From Marinomonas sp. KMM3893 (GTDB lineage: Bacteria > Pseudomonadota > Gammaproteobacteria > Pseudomonadales > Marinomonadaceae), in contig NZ_SJSC01000002.1 in assembly GCF_004352855.1 (NCBI RefSeq), positions 310,001 to 374,000 on the forward strand: DNA of 64,000 nt, given 5' to 3'. The position numbers and the translations under genes are program-made. Below, in pieces: positions 1 to 9,395 of the stretch (position 1 is the stretch's first letter; every line of letters starts with the position of its first letter). The notes under the pieces were generated by a model. It made no database searches and was not told the origin of the DNA. It saw only the letters and a list, made by a program, of their open reading frames with translations.

Positions 1-513
1 ATCACTCGTTTCTCTAATCTGCTTGGTAGTATTTCAACTATCTTGCTAATCGCGTTGTTGTGTAATGTCTTTTACGACGTCTTATTGCGCTATGCCTTCA
101 ATGATGTGTCGATTGCGATGCAAGAGCTTGAGTGGCACCTGTACTCAGCGATTTTCTTATTAGGCATCCCTTACGGTATCCAACATGGCGGTCATGTCCG
201 TGTTGATTTGATTTATGAAAATTTGTCCATCAAGAAGCGTGCTTGGATCGATTTATTTGGCTGTGCCTTTTTCATGCTGCCGTTTACGTTATTGGTTGGC
301 TATTACGGTATTGGTCACGCACAAGAAGCGTTTGCTTTAGGTGAAGGCAGTGGTGACCCAGGTGGTCTACCGTATCGCTGGATTATCAAAGCCGTAATTC
401 CATTTGCTTTTTTCTCCATGGCCATCAGTGGCGTGGGTATGATGATTCGTTCTATTAATGCCATTCGCGGTATCAGCGAAGATGGCTTTAAGAACCCACC
501 GATTCAACACTAA
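1..513 (+). CDS. TRAP transporter small permease, DctQ family (5' end missing)
   Basis: The reading frame is open from the first base of the window, so the N-terminus lies upstream and the true start is not seen. The visible part is a small four-helix membrane protein with the DctQ pattern: an LLIALL-type helix, a following VFYDVLLRYAF segment, the typical HVRVDLIYE motif, two more hydrophobic helices and a short polar tail. DctQ subunits join the large permease of tripartite ATP-independent periplasmic (TRAP) transporters, which import organic acids using a sodium gradient. It sits 33 nt upstream of the large-permease gene. The substrate-binding DctP gene is probably just outside the window, so the substrate cannot be stated. 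Confidence 0.93.
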   Translation: MTRFSNLLGSISTILLIALLCNVFYDVLLRYAFNDVSIAMQELEWHLYSAIFLLGIPYGIQHGGHVRVDLIYENLSIKKRAWIDLFGCAFFMLPFTLLVGYYGIGHAQEAFALGEGSGDPGGLPYRWIIKAVIPFAFFSMAISGVGMMIRSINAIRGISEDGFKNPPIQH

Positions 514-546
514 GCGCACTTCCAGCTCATTGCATATAGGTCATTT

Positions 547-1836
547 ATGATTGGAATTATTATGTTTTTCGTTGCCTTAGCTATGTTGATGCTAGGGTTC
601 CCCGTCGCTTTTACGTTTGGCGGTATTGCACTGATCTTTGGCGTCTTTGCCGAAGGTTTCGACATGTTTGCTTTTATGCCTTTTAGGATTCAAAGCTACA
701 TGGAAAACACCACCATGATGGCGGTGCCTCTGTTTGTTTTCATGGGGATTGTGTTACAGAAAACACAGCTTGCTGAGCAGTTGCTGGAAGCAATGGGCAA
801 GTTGTTTGGCCGCGTACGTGGCGGCTTGGCGATTTCTACTATTTTGGTCGGTGCGCTGTTGGCGGCTTCGACGGGTGTGGTTGGTGCCAGCGTAGTGGCG
901 ATGGGACTCATCTCCCTCCCTGTTATGCTGAAGTACAAGTACAATAAATCCCTTGCCTGCGGCACCATTTGTGCCTCTGGTACGCTTGGACAGATCATTC
1001 CTCCATCGATCATTTTGATCATTCTTGGCGATGTATTGGGGATTCCTGTTGGCGACTTGTTCCACTCTGCGATCCTGCCTGGCATGGTGTTGATCGGTTG
1101 TTACATTGTTTATATTTTGATTCTGACCTTCCTAAAACCGGAATTAGCTCCGGCGTTACCTGAAGATCTAGATGATGAAACTCGCGCGCAGCAAATCATC
1201 AGCGCGCTTAAAGCCATCATTCCGCCATTGGCATTGGTATTGGTGGTATTGGGTTCTATTTTCACCGGGATTGCGACACCAACAGAGTCTTCTGCATTGG
1301 GTGGCGTTGGCGCGATTGTTCTGGCGTTGTTGTACCGTAAGTTTAACTGGAAAATGCTGTATTCAAGCAGTATGGAAACAGTGAAAGTTACCGCCATGGT
1401 ATTCGCTATCTTGATGGGCGCAACCGCCTTCTCTATGGCCTTTAGTTACACCGGTGGTGATCAAATAGTTGAAGAAGTGTTATTGAATCTACCAGGCGAA
1501 AAATGGGGGTTCATCATTTTAGCCATGGTTGCCATTATGATTCTGGGCTTCTTTATCGATTTCGTCGAAATTGCGTTCATTATTGTGCCAATCTTGGCGC
1601 CTGTTGCTGAGGCATTGGGCATCAATATGGTGTGGTTTGCGATTCTGATTGCGATGAACTTGCAGACGTCTTTCTTAACACCTCCCTTTGGTTTTAGTTT
1701 ATTCTATCTCAAAGGGGTCGCCCCAAGTTCAATCAAGACGACGGATATTTATAAAGGGGTCATGCCTTTTATCCTGATCCAAGTATTGGTGCTTGCAAGC
1801 CTTATGATCTTCCCTGAATGGTATGGCATGAGCTAA
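547..1836 (+). CDS. TRAP transporter large permease, DctM family
   Basis: A 429-residue, strongly hydrophobic protein of the usual DctM length. It shows family patterns: an N-terminal MLMLGFPVAF helix, the MAVPLFVFMG segment, the SGTLGQIIPPS motif around residue 145, and a second inverted-repeat half containing FIDFVEIAFIIVPI and LNLQTSFLTPPFG-like sequence near residue 375. It forms the transport channel of a TRAP importer with the DctQ subunit encoded 33 nt upstream. A hairpin terminator follows. The substrate is unknown from sequence; the adjacent sensor kinase may respond to the same ligand (inference). Confidence 0.95.
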   Translation: MIGIIMFFVALAMLMLGFPVAFTFGGIALIFGVFAEGFDMFAFMPFRIQSYMENTTMMAVPLFVFMGIVLQKTQLAEQLLEAMGKLFGRVRGGLAISTILVGALLAASTGVVGASVVAMGLISLPVMLKYKYNKSLACGTICASGTLGQIIPPSIILIILGDVLGIPVGDLFHSAILPGMVLIGCYIVYILILTFLKPELAPALPEDLDDETRAQQIISALKAIIPPLALVLVVLGSIFTGIATPTESSALGGVGAIVLALLYRKFNWKMLYSSSMETVKVTAMVFAILMGATAFSMAFSYTGGDQIVEEVLLNLPGEKWGFIILAMVAIMILGFFIDFVEIAFIIVPILAPVAEALGINMVWFAILIAMNLQTSFLTPPFGFSLFYLKGVAPSSIKTTDIYKGVMPFILIQVLVLASLMIFPEWYGMS

Positions 1837-1855
1837 ATCAAAGGGTAATATCACG

Positions 1856-1896
1856 AAAAGCGGGGGTGCTTCAGACGATGGTACCGCCGCTTTTTT
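1856..1896 (+). terminator. Intrinsic terminator after the TRAP operon
   Basis: Inverted repeat AAAAGCGG...CCGCTTTTTT with one internal mismatch, a loop of about 15 nt and a run of T. It lies 20 nt after the DctM stop and separates the TRAP genes from the two-component system. Confidence 0.7.
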
Positions 1897-1958
1897 GTTT
1901 CTGCGGCCTTCGCATTATTTAATCAGTTGTTATCCAATCATCATAAGCAGGCCTTCGT

Positions 1959-3320
1959 GTGGGACTAAAAATAAAAATCATTCTGCTGGCGGTTGTTCCT
2001 CTGGTGGTTTCCACCGTTATTATTATTTATTTGAATCAACAATCGGCACGAGATTTAGCCGCCGATGAACTCTCTATTTATGAATTCAATTTAATCCACG
2101 CGAAAAAAGAAGCGTTAAAAAGTCATATAGAAATCGCCATGAGCGCCATTCGTCCAGTATTAGAAGATGAAACGATGGACGATGACGAAGCGCAAGATAT
2201 AGTGAAATCCATTTTAAATGGATTACGTTATAGCGACGATGGTTACTTCTTTGTGTACGACAGTAGTGGTGTGAATCTTGTGCATCCTACCCAGCCGAAT
2301 TTAGTGGGTGAAAATCTTTGGTTATTTAAAGACACCTCCGGTAATTATTTAATTCAGCATTTAATGGCCGTCGCAAAGACGGGCGGAGGGTTTCACCGTT
2401 ATATTTGGGAGAAGCCGCCATTAATGCAGCAAGAAGAAAAGATTGGCTACGCGATCATGATCGATCGTTGGCATTGGATGTTGGGCACAGGTTTGTATTT
2501 GGGCGACGTTTACCAAGAACTTGCCAAAGCCAAAGCGACAATGAATGCCAATATCCGCCGTAGCTTCTTTCTGGTGAGTGTGGTTGCCAGTATCACCCTG
2601 GTATTTGTTATCTTGTTAGGGCTGGCGATTAATCTGCATGAGCACAAGTTAGCAGACTCTAAACTAAAAGCATTGGTGCAGCGTTTCATGCGTTTACAGG
2701 TGTTGGAAAAACGGCGCCTTTCTCGTGAATTGCACGATGGCATTAATCAGATGTTGGTATCTTGTAAGTTTCGCATCGAGCTGGCCTGTACTAAATTACA
2801 GCGCAACGACGACAAAGACGTGGTGGAAGCGGAATTGATCAAAGCCGAAGGGCTGATTAACCAAACGATTAGCGACATCCGCCAAGTATCCCATGATTTA
2901 CGTCCGACCGTGCTTGATGATCTTGGTTTAAACACCGGTCTAAAAGGCCTGATCGACCAGTTTCAAGAAAGAACCAATATTAAGGTCAAGTACAGCTTTA
3001 AAGTGACGGCAGAGCTGCCGGACGAAATTGAAATTACCCTGTACCGTTTTGCACAAGAAGCGTTAACCAATATTGAAAAACATTCCCAAGCGAGCAATGT
3101 CATATTGCAAGTTTGGCAGTCCCATCGACGGGTGATTTTTGAGTGTTTGGATGACGGTCGAGGTTGCTCTCATCAATCGACGTTAACGCCCGGGATTGGG
3201 CTGATTAATATGAGAGAACGTATTGAGCTCGTTGGTGGCGATTTTGTCTTTCAATCTCAGAAAGAGAAAGGCACAAAAGTCAGTGCTATCCTGTCGATAG
3301 CGTCGCCTATAATCGATTAA
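1959..3320 (+). CDS. Membrane sensor histidine kinase, Cache sensor, NarL-type (HisKA_3)
   Basis: A 453-residue protein. Residues 6-25 form a membrane helix. Residues of about 30-195 form a periplasmic single-Cache-like domain (GYFFVYDSSG and HWMLGTGLY are typical). A second helix spans about 203-225. The HisKA_3 dimerisation domain contains the phospho-acceptor His259 in SRELHDGINQ. The ATPase domain has its N box (AQEALTNIEKHS), a DDGRG box and GIGLINMRERIELVGG. It should autophosphorylate on sensing a small extracellular ligand and signal to the response regulator encoded 24 nt downstream. The start is a GTG. Its place directly after a TRAP operon suggests sensing of that transporter's substrate, which is inference. 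Confidence 0.92.
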   Translation: MGLKIKIILLAVVPLVVSTVIIIYLNQQSARDLAADELSIYEFNLIHAKKEALKSHIEIAMSAIRPVLEDETMDDDEAQDIVKSILNGLRYSDDGYFFVYDSSGVNLVHPTQPNLVGENLWLFKDTSGNYLIQHLMAVAKTGGGFHRYIWEKPPLMQQEEKIGYAIMIDRWHWMLGTGLYLGDVYQELAKAKATMNANIRRSFFLVSVVASITLVFVILLGLAINLHEHKLADSKLKALVQRFMRLQVLEKRRLSRELHDGINQMLVSCKFRIELACTKLQRNDDKDVVEAELIKAEGLINQTISDIRQVSHDLRPTVLDDLGLNTGLKGLIDQFQERTNIKVKYSFKVTAELPDEIEITLYRFAQEALTNIEKHSQASNVILQVWQSHRRVIFECLDDGRGCSHQSTLTPGIGLINMRERIELVGGDFVFQSQKEKGTKVSAILSIASPIID

Positions 3321-3344
3321 TATCTAACAAGAAGAGAGAACGGA

Positions 3345-3989
3345 ATGACAACGGAGCCATCGAAAATACGTGTACTTCTGGTGGATGATCACATGTTGGT
3401 ATTGGATGGCCTTCAAGCACGGTTAGAAATGGAAGCAAACATTGAAGTGATTGGCACAGCATCAAATGGCCTTGAGGCCTTAGAAAAAGCGCAACAGCTA
3501 CAACCAGATTTAGTCTTGATGGATGTGTCTATGCCTATTTTAAATGGACTAGAAGCCACCAAGCGTTTTCGTAGTGAACAAGCCAACATTAAAATTCTCA
3601 TGCTCAGTATGCACAATGATAAAGAGTATATTTTGTCGCTGATCCAATCTGGCGCCAATGGTTATGTGCTTAAAGATGTGTCATCCGAAGAGCTGGTTCA
3701 AGCCATTAATATGGTTTATCAAGGTGGAACCTACTTCAGCTCAAAAGCGTCAGATGCGTTATTTGGACAAGCAGCAAAGACGGCATTGGAAGAAGAGGCG
3801 TTATCCCCCAGAGAAAGTGCCGTGCTGGTGGAAGTGGCCAGTGGCTTTTCTAATAAAGAGATTGCCGTCCGCCTGAATATTAGTGTACGAACGGTGGAAA
3901 CGCATCGCCAGAACATCAAACGCAAGCTGGACATCCATTCCTCTGCTGGCTTGGTGAAATACGCGATTGAGCATAATTTAATTAATTAA
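3345..3989 (+). CDS. NarL/LuxR-family response regulator
   Basis: A 214-residue regulator. The N-terminal receiver domain carries the acidic pair in LLVDDH, the phospho-acceptor Asp60 in VLMDVSMP and the conserved Lys110 in YVLKDV. The C-terminal domain, about 148-212, is a LuxR-type helix-turn-helix (LSPRESAVLVEVASG, NISVRTVETHRQNIKRKL). It is the cognate partner of the kinase 24 nt upstream. Its targets are not shown by the sequence. A perfect hairpin terminator follows. Confidence 0.95.
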   Translation: MTTEPSKIRVLLVDDHMLVLDGLQARLEMEANIEVIGTASNGLEALEKAQQLQPDLVLMDVSMPILNGLEATKRFRSEQANIKILMLSMHNDKEYILSLIQSGANGYVLKDVSSEELVQAINMVYQGGTYFSSKASDALFGQAAKTALEEEALSPRESAVLVEVASGFSNKEIAVRLNISVRTVETHRQNIKRKLDIHSSAGLVKYAIEHNLIN

Positions 3990-4013
3990 TCTTTGCGGCA
4001 ACTGACAGAAAAC

Positions 4014-4051
4014 AAAAAAAGAGCGACTCTAATTAGAGTCGCTCTTTTTTT
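4014..4051. terminator. Perfect bidirectional terminator
   Basis: Perfect palindrome: A-tract, GAGCGACTCT, AATT loop, AGAGTCGCTC, T-tract. It serves the response-regulator gene on the plus strand and the chemoreceptor on the minus strand. Confidence 0.9.
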
Positions 4052-4068
4052 GTCGAGATATTGAGTGC

Positions 4069-5715
4069 TTACAGCTTAAATTGCGTCACTAGGCTGTCGA
4101 GTTGATTCGACAAGCTTTGTAGGTTGCGACTAGAGGCTGTTAGGGCGTCAGCTATGTCTGCCGTTTCCGTGGTAAGTTGATTAATCTCTTCGACGTTACG
4201 GCTCATTTCGGTGACGACGAGAGACTGTTCTTCTGTCGCCGTTGCGACTTGAATGTTCATGTCACTTATTTTGCTAATGTGGGAGGTGATTTGCACCAGC
4301 GCGTTACTCGCATCGCCGGCTTGTGTCACGACATCATGGCTTTGTTCTTGCCCTATTTTAATCGTCGCTACTGTTTTTGCCGATTGCTCTTGTAGCAGGT
4401 TGATCATTTTCTGAATTTCATCAGTCGACTCTGACGAACGGCTAGCGAGGTTGCGTACTTCATCAGCCACCACGGCAAAGCCTCGACCGTGCTCTCCGGC
4501 TCGAGCGGCTTCAATCGCCGCATTCAGGGCTAATAAGTTTGTTTGCTCGAAAATGCTACGAATGGTGTCCAAAATACTGCCAATGGAATCGGTTTGTGAC
4601 GCCAGAGAGCCAATGTCGGTGCTGATATGCTCAATTTCACCAGACAACAAAACCACACTTTGACGCGCTTTATCGACTAAACCTGCACCACTGTGTGCTT
4701 GGCTATCGGCTTCTTGAGCCGCTTTTGCCGCGTCGGATGCATTGCTAGCAATGTTCTCTACCGTGGTGCCCATTTCATGGATGGCCGTCGCAATTTGTGT
4801 GGTGCGATCACGTTCATTTAATGAGTTGTTATGCGTCTCTTGCGCCTTTTTTGCGACATCATTGGCGGTGTGAGCAAGTTGTTTGGAGTTTTCAGCCACC
4901 GCTTCAATGGCGGCGCGGATTTTCTCCGAGAAAACGTTAAAGTGTTGACCAATATTGGCGAGTTCATCATCGCCTTTAAGCTCCACTCTTGAGCCTAGAT
5001 CAAGGTTATCACTGGCTTGCGTGATGTGTTGCTGCAAGTGGCTGACACGCTTATTTAAACGACGCAGAATTAATAGCGCCAGTAATACTGAGGTAATGAG
5101 AGCGATGGCGGTTAACGCGACCATTTCATTGAGCGTTTTGCTGTGATTGCTTGAGCTTGCTAGGTAGCTGTTGTGGCTTTGGGCAAGAAGCTCATCAAGG
5201 ATCTCATTAACGGCTTTTCGCATCACGCTGTAGCTGTTGGCATATTGCGTGCGGTAGAGGGTTTTTGCTGTCGCCAGATCACCGCTTTCCATTGCGGCAA
5301 GCATGGGGGTTAGTTCATCACTTTTTACCTTTGAAAAGACATTGATGAGCGCTTGAACCTTGGTTCGTATGTGAGGATTTACTTGCGCATCGAGGGCATT
5401 TTTGAGCGCTTCATCCATTTCAGGAATGTCTTCTGTACGTGTTTCTTGTACGCGGGTTAGTACTCCTTTCGTGTCTCTCATGGACGAAATTTCTTGCAAA
5501 AGAATCACATCAATACCCACCCGCATACGTGGAATGCGAGAGGCCACTTCGGCTAATGAGCGCATTGGAATATTTGTATTGTCTGCTAACTCCTCTGCCT
5601 GATTTTGCATGTTTGATAGGCCATTTAGGCCAAACAAACTTACTAGTAATAAGGCAATGCAGGGAATGGTGATAATAGAGATGAATTGCGTTTTAAGAGT
5701 CATTTTAGTGAACAC
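4069..5715 (-). CDS. Methyl-accepting chemotaxis protein, four-helix-bundle sensor type
   Basis: A 548-residue receptor. There is an N-terminal membrane helix at about 10-30, a periplasmic all-helical domain to about 190 ([18 protein letters not shown] resembles 4HB_MCP sensors), a second membrane helix at about 192-213, a HAMP domain, and a long cytoplasmic coiled coil. The coil contains the signalling tip with the invariant [19 protein letters not shown] and [12 protein letters not shown]. There is no C-terminal CheR/CheB-binding pentapeptide. The start is a GTG preceded by AGGAAG six bases upstream, better placed than the ATG four codons later. The ligand is unknown. It is monocistronic and shares its terminator with the opposing operon. 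Confidence 0.95.
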   Translation of the reverse strand: MFTKMTLKTQFISIITIPCIALLLVSLFGLNGLSNMQNQAEELADNTNIPMRSLAEVASRIPRMRVGIDVILLQEISSMRDTKGVLTRVQETRTEDIPEMDEALKNALDAQVNPHIRTKVQALINVFSKVKSDELTPMLAAMESGDLATAKTLYRTQYANSYSVMRKAVNEILDELLAQSHNSYLASSSNHSKTLNEMVALTAIALITSVLLALLILRRLNKRVSHLQQHITQASDNLDLGSRVELKGDDELANIGQHFNVFSEKIRAAIEAVAENSKQLAHTANDVAKKAQETHNNSLNERDRTTQIATAIHEMGTTVENIASNASDAAKAAQEADSQAHSGAGLVDKARQSVVLLSGEIEHISTDIGSLASQTDSIGSILDTIRSIFEQTNLLALNAAIEAARAGEHGRGFAVVADEVRNLASRSSESTDEIQKMINLLQEQSAKTVATIKIGQEQSHDVVTQAGDASNALVQITSHISKISDMNIQVATATEEQSLVVTEMSRNVEEINQLTTETADIADALTASSRNLQSLSNQLDSLVTQFKL

Positions 5716-5927
5716 TGTATCTTCCTGATATCGTGATAGGTAAATGAAGTTAAATCTATGTTGAATGTGCGCTTGAGGCGGTTTTAACCTTTATCAGCAA
5801 TGCGTTTTAAGAATTACGAAAATTAACAAACTTCTGCATTACTTGATCGATCGAGAGAATATGGTGTTAATAAGGATTTAACAAGTGAAAAATAAACATG
5901 ATCTAGCGCGATAAATAGCGGCGTGGT

Positions 5928-6167
5928 TTAGCGCGCTTTACAGGGAGAGAGAACACGCCTTGTCGAAGGAGGGTGACGCTCAAGCTTGTTGCTAGGACGA
6001 ATAGGGCGTGGGACAAAGTTACCGCCACAATTTGGGCAAATATTATTCAGTAGCGTGCTCACGCAAGTAGAGCAGAAGGTGCATTCAAACGAACAGATCA
6101 TGGCGTCGTTAGACGACGCGGGAAGGTCTTTGTCGCAGCATTCGCAATTGGGTCTAAGGTCGAGCAT
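5928..6167 (-). CDS. DUF1272 domain-containing small zinc-ribbon protein
   Basis: A 79-residue protein beginning MLDLRPNCECCDKDLP, the characteristic opening of the DUF1272 family. Four paired-cysteine knuckles (CECC, CSFEC, CSTC, CPNC) suggest binding of two metal ions, probably zinc. The C-terminal tail is basic and proline-rich. No biochemical role is established for the family. It stands alone between two chemoreceptor genes with no evident operon partner. Confidence 0.88.
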   Translation of the reverse strand: MLDLRPNCECCDKDLPASSNDAMICSFECTFCSTCVSTLLNNICPNCGGNFVPRPIRPSNKLERHPPSTRRVLSPCKAR

Positions 6168-6370
6168 TTACACTCCGAGCAGTCTGATCTAAACAGACTT
6201 CAGTAGACCATGGCGTTTAGTTGCAAAGCAATACACCTTTTGAGTGATGACTTATATTGTCTGAAGTGTTCGCAAATATCGCTATCGTTTACTAAGTTTG
6301 AACAGGACAAATCATTTGTCGACATCCACTAGGAATAGATAGCCATCATGACGGCATAGGAGTAACAGGA

Positions 6371-7672
6371 ATGTTATTTGGCACTCGGAAAAAAGAGACA
6401 TCAGCAGACCAGTCAATTATGGCGAGCCGCACGGAGCAGGTGCAAGATGAGTTGAACGCGATTAAAACGAATACGGCTTATATTAGTTTCACGGCCGATG
6501 GCATAGTGATCGACGCTAATACTATTTTCTTGGATGTAATGGGATTTTCACTAGAGGAAATTGTTGGCCAGCATCATAGAATGTTTTGTGAGTCAGAATA
6601 CGCTAAATCCTCCGAATATAAGATTTTCTGGGAGGATCTAAAGTCGGGGAAATCATTTAACGGCAATTTCTTACGCTTTAAAAAAAGCAAAGAGCCCGTT
6701 TACCTTGAAGCCAGTTATTTCCCTGTTATTGGTCAGGATGGTCAGGTTTCAAAAGTCATCAAGATGGCAAATGACGTGACCGAAATGCAAGACTCTCTTA
6801 AGAATAAGCATGCGATTTTAAATGCCCTAGACCGTTCTTTAGCCGTGATTGAGTTTGATCCAGATGGCAATATTTTGACCGCCAATCGAAACTTCTTACA
6901 CGCCATGAGCTATGAACTGGACAAGATCAAAGGCAAGCACCATAAGATGTTTTGTGACGAGCACTTTTATCACGACAATCCGAATTTCTGGCAGCAACTT
7001 GCCAGTGGCCAGCACTTTTCTGGTCGCTTTAAGCGCTTTGATGGGAATGGCAAACTGATTTGGTTAGAAGCCACTTATAACCCTATTTTCGACGAGAAAG
7101 GGCAAGTTTACAAAGTGATCAAATTTGCCTCTGACATTACCGCACGAGTGACCATGGCGCTGAATGCCATTGATTTGGCGGCAGCCACCTCCGAGCAAAC
7201 CAGCCAAGTGGCGACGAATGCGGTAAAAGTACTGAACGAGTCGGTGAAAACGTCGAGCGATATCGCTGACAAGGTCTCCAGTGCATCAAGTACAGGAGAA
7301 GAGCTAAAGGCGCAATCAAAAAGCATCGCTGACATAGTGGTCACCATTCGCTCGATTGCAGATCAAACCAATTTACTGGCCTTGAATGCGGCGATTGAAG
7401 CCGCCCGAGCCGGGGAAGCGGGGCGCGGTTTTTCGGTGGTTGCTGACGAGGTTCGGCATCTGGCCAGTAACACGTCTGAAGCCACGGCGGAAATTGCGAA
7501 AGTGGTGGAACGTAACCATGAGCTGATTAATGTAATGGATCAAATATTAGGCTCTGTTTCTGGCATCGCGTTACATGGCAAAGAAAGCATCACAGACGTT
7601 TCGAGAGGGCTGGACGAGATCACGCAAGGCGTACAACGCTTTGTCGAAATGGTCGACAAAATGAAGCCTTAA
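6371..7672 (+). CDS. Soluble PAS-PAS methyl-accepting protein, BdlA-like
   Basis: A 433-residue receptor without membrane segments. Two PAS domains lie at about 35-140 and 150-262, each with the MSx[20 protein letters not shown] helix found in Aer/BdlA PAS modules. They are followed by a short methyl-accepting signalling domain carrying [19 protein letters not shown] and [16 protein letters not shown]. The order PAS-PAS-MCP, cytosolic location and size match Pseudomonas BdlA, which links redox or cyclic-di-GMP state to biofilm dispersion. Equating the function is inference, since many PAS chemoreceptors share this build. The gene is monocistronic and followed by a clear terminator. Confidence 0.9.
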   Translation: MLFGTRKKETSADQSIMASRTEQVQDELNAIKTNTAYISFTADGIVIDANTIFLDVMGFSLEEIVGQHHRMFCESEYAKSSEYKIFWEDLKSGKSFNGNFLRFKKSKEPVYLEASYFPVIGQDGQVSKVIKMANDVTEMQDSLKNKHAILNALDRSLAVIEFDPDGNILTANRNFLHAMSYELDKIKGKHHKMFCDEHFYHDNPNFWQQLASGQHFSGRFKRFDGNGKLIWLEATYNPIFDEKGQVYKVIKFASDITARVTMALNAIDLAAATSEQTSQVATNAVKVLNESVKTSSDIADKVSSASSTGEELKAQSKSIADIVVTIRSIADQTNLLALNAAIEAARAGEAGRGFSVVADEVRHLASNTSEATAEIAKVVERNHELINVMDQILGSVSGIALHGKESITDVSRGLDEITQGVQRFVEMVDKMKP

Positions 7673-7699
7673 TCAGAAAAAACCACCTCTATTACCTTG

Positions 7700-7729
7700 A
7701 TAAAAGCGGCGTAAATAAGCCGCTTTTAT
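7700..7729 (+). terminator. Intrinsic terminator
   Basis: ATAAAAGCGGC ... GCCGCTTTTAT, perfect 11-nt arms with an 8-nt loop, 28 nt after the BdlA-like gene. Confidence 0.8.
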
Positions 7730-7734
7730 ATTAA

Positions 7735-7935
7735 GTGACGAAAAATCATCAGCTTGATCCTAATACTCGCGCCCAAGTTCTTGATCATGGCTTGTCGAAA
7801 AGTGAATCAATACTTATTTCTATGTGTTTTGAAGGCGGGTATTATTTGTCACATAGTGCATTCGACATTGCTATTAATGTATTAGGCTCGCGGTTGGGCA
7901 TTAATGCCATCGCTTTAGCCACCACCTTTTTTTGA
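7735..7935 (+). CDS. Doubtful small ORF, 66 codons
   Basis: A GTG-initiated frame directly after the terminator, in the same frame as the membrane-protein gene downstream but closed by a TGA 43 nt before it. The product has no recognisable domain. It has no good ribosome-binding site and sits in the 305-nt gap between two clear genes. It may be a small unknown protein, a decayed remnant or chance. I list it only because it fills the gap. Confidence 0.2.
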   Translation: MTKNHQLDPNTRAQVLDHGLSKSESILISMCFEGGYYLSHSAFDIAINVLGSRLGINAIALATTFF

Positions 7936-7977
7936 TGTCACGCCCTTTTCCCTTACTCGTTTTCATTAAGGCACCTT

Positions 7978-9306
7978 ATGTTTCACCATCAGGATGGTTC
8001 CGCGTTTTCATTGCACAAGCTCTCAGGGTACGGTGTCGCGCTTGGTTGTGGTTTGTTTTTATTGTCTATTATTCCGGGTGTGGGCTGGGCTTATGCGCTG
8101 TCTGCCCTCTGTTATTGGACCGTATTTATCATGGCGTGGCCGCGTTTAAATGCACGCAATAAAAAGCAAATTCGTTTGTTGCTTGGTGTGGCTATTATTG
8201 CCTTACTGACGGCGTATTTTAACGGCGTCAGTTTGAATTTTTTCAGCTTGATAGAAGGCAACTTGGGGATTGTAGCAATGCTGTCCGCAGTGTCTGTATT
8301 GGGGTTGCTACCTGATCCCGTTAAGCAAAAAGCGCCGATTCTTGGTGCGAAAGGCGTGGTTAGCACTTGGGCTAGTGTTCATTTATTAGGTGCTGTGATT
8401 AATATGTCGTCGGTGTTTTTAGTTGGTGATAAGTTGCAACGAAACACGGGGTCCTTATCGAAAGCACAATACTCAATTTTGGTTCGAGCGCTGACCAGTG
8501 CAGGGTTTTGGTCGCCTTTTTTTGCTTCGATGGCGGTTGCCTTGTCGATTGCGCCGCATGCGGAGTTCCATCAACTGGCCATAATAGGGGTGCCAATGGC
8601 CATGCTTTCTTGTCTGATTTCGCTGTGGGAGTTCAATAAAAGAGGCACTCTTGCCGCATTTTCAGGGTTTCCTCTGGCTTTCCATTCGCTGGTTTTCCCC
8701 CTTAGCTTGGCCGCATCTGTACTGGTGTTCCATTATTTTATTATGCCGGACTTGCCGATTTTATCGATTGTGACTTTGTTGAGCCCAGTCTCTGTGATTG
8801 TGCTTTTGGTACTGAAGAGCGGCGCCCGATACACTAAGCAGCGGCTTACGGACCATGCGCATATCCGCCTGCCGAATATGGCCAATGAAGTGTCACTTTT
8901 TTTGTCAGCAGGATTGCTCACTAAGGCCGTCAGTTTGGCCTTGGCTGGCGTATTAGGGGCGAATTGGTCTTTGTTTGATTCGTTTGGTTTTATTGAGGCT
9001 TTTTCTTGTTTTGTGGGCATTTGTGCGATTGCCTTACTGGGCTTACACCCGATTGTGGGCATTTCATTAATGAGTTCTTTAGTGCCGGCTCATGGCGTAG
9101 ATAACACCTTATTGGCCTTTGTCTGTCTTTGTTCTTGGGGCGTGGGAACGGCAATCAGTCCGCTATCTGGTATTAACTTATCGGTGGCAGGAAAATACGC
9201 CGTGGATAACTTTCAATTAGCACGGTCGAATTTATTGTATGGTGTGCTGATGTCGTTGGTTGTTGCTATTGCGATGTACATGCTTGCTTGGGTGGTTGGC
9301 GCTTAG
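7978..9306 (+). CDS. Polytopic inner-membrane protein, possible ion/organic-anion transporter
   Basis: A 442-residue protein with about 11-12 hydrophobic segments spread over the whole length and no soluble domain. The C-terminal half contains GLHPIVGISLMSSL followed by a GTAISPLSGINLS stretch, a small-residue- and proline-rich pattern reminiscent of re-entrant regions in the ion-transporter (ArsB/NhaD/DcuC-like) superfamily. I cannot assign a family with confidence. An AAGG six bases before the ATG supports the start. It is monocistronic and followed by a strong terminator. Confidence 0.75.
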   Translation: MFHHQDGSAFSLHKLSGYGVALGCGLFLLSIIPGVGWAYALSALCYWTVFIMAWPRLNARNKKQIRLLLGVAIIALLTAYFNGVSLNFFSLIEGNLGIVAMLSAVSVLGLLPDPVKQKAPILGAKGVVSTWASVHLLGAVINMSSVFLVGDKLQRNTGSLSKAQYSILVRALTSAGFWSPFFASMAVALSIAPHAEFHQLAIIGVPMAMLSCLISLWEFNKRGTLAAFSGFPLAFHSLVFPLSLAASVLVFHYFIMPDLPILSIVTLLSPVSVIVLLVLKSGARYTKQRLTDHAHIRLPNMANEVSLFLSAGLLTKAVSLALAGVLGANWSLFDSFGFIEAFSCFVGICAIALLGLHPIVGISLMSSLVPAHGVDNTLLAFVCLCSWGVGTAISPLSGINLSVAGKYAVDNFQLARSNLLYGVLMSLVVAIAMYMLAWVVGA

Positions 9307-9333
9307 CCAAGCGTGATCGGCGAGTTATTCGAT

Positions 9334-9366
9334 AAAAAATACCCACGTCGAAGTGGGTATTTTTTT
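9334..9366. terminator. Bidirectional terminator
   Basis: AAAAAATACCCAC-GTCGAA-GTGGGTATTTTTT, perfect arms with A and T tracts on either side. It separates converging genes. Confidence 0.88.
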
Positions 9367-9395
9367 ATCTGTTTTGTGGGCTCGTTGTGAGGCGC

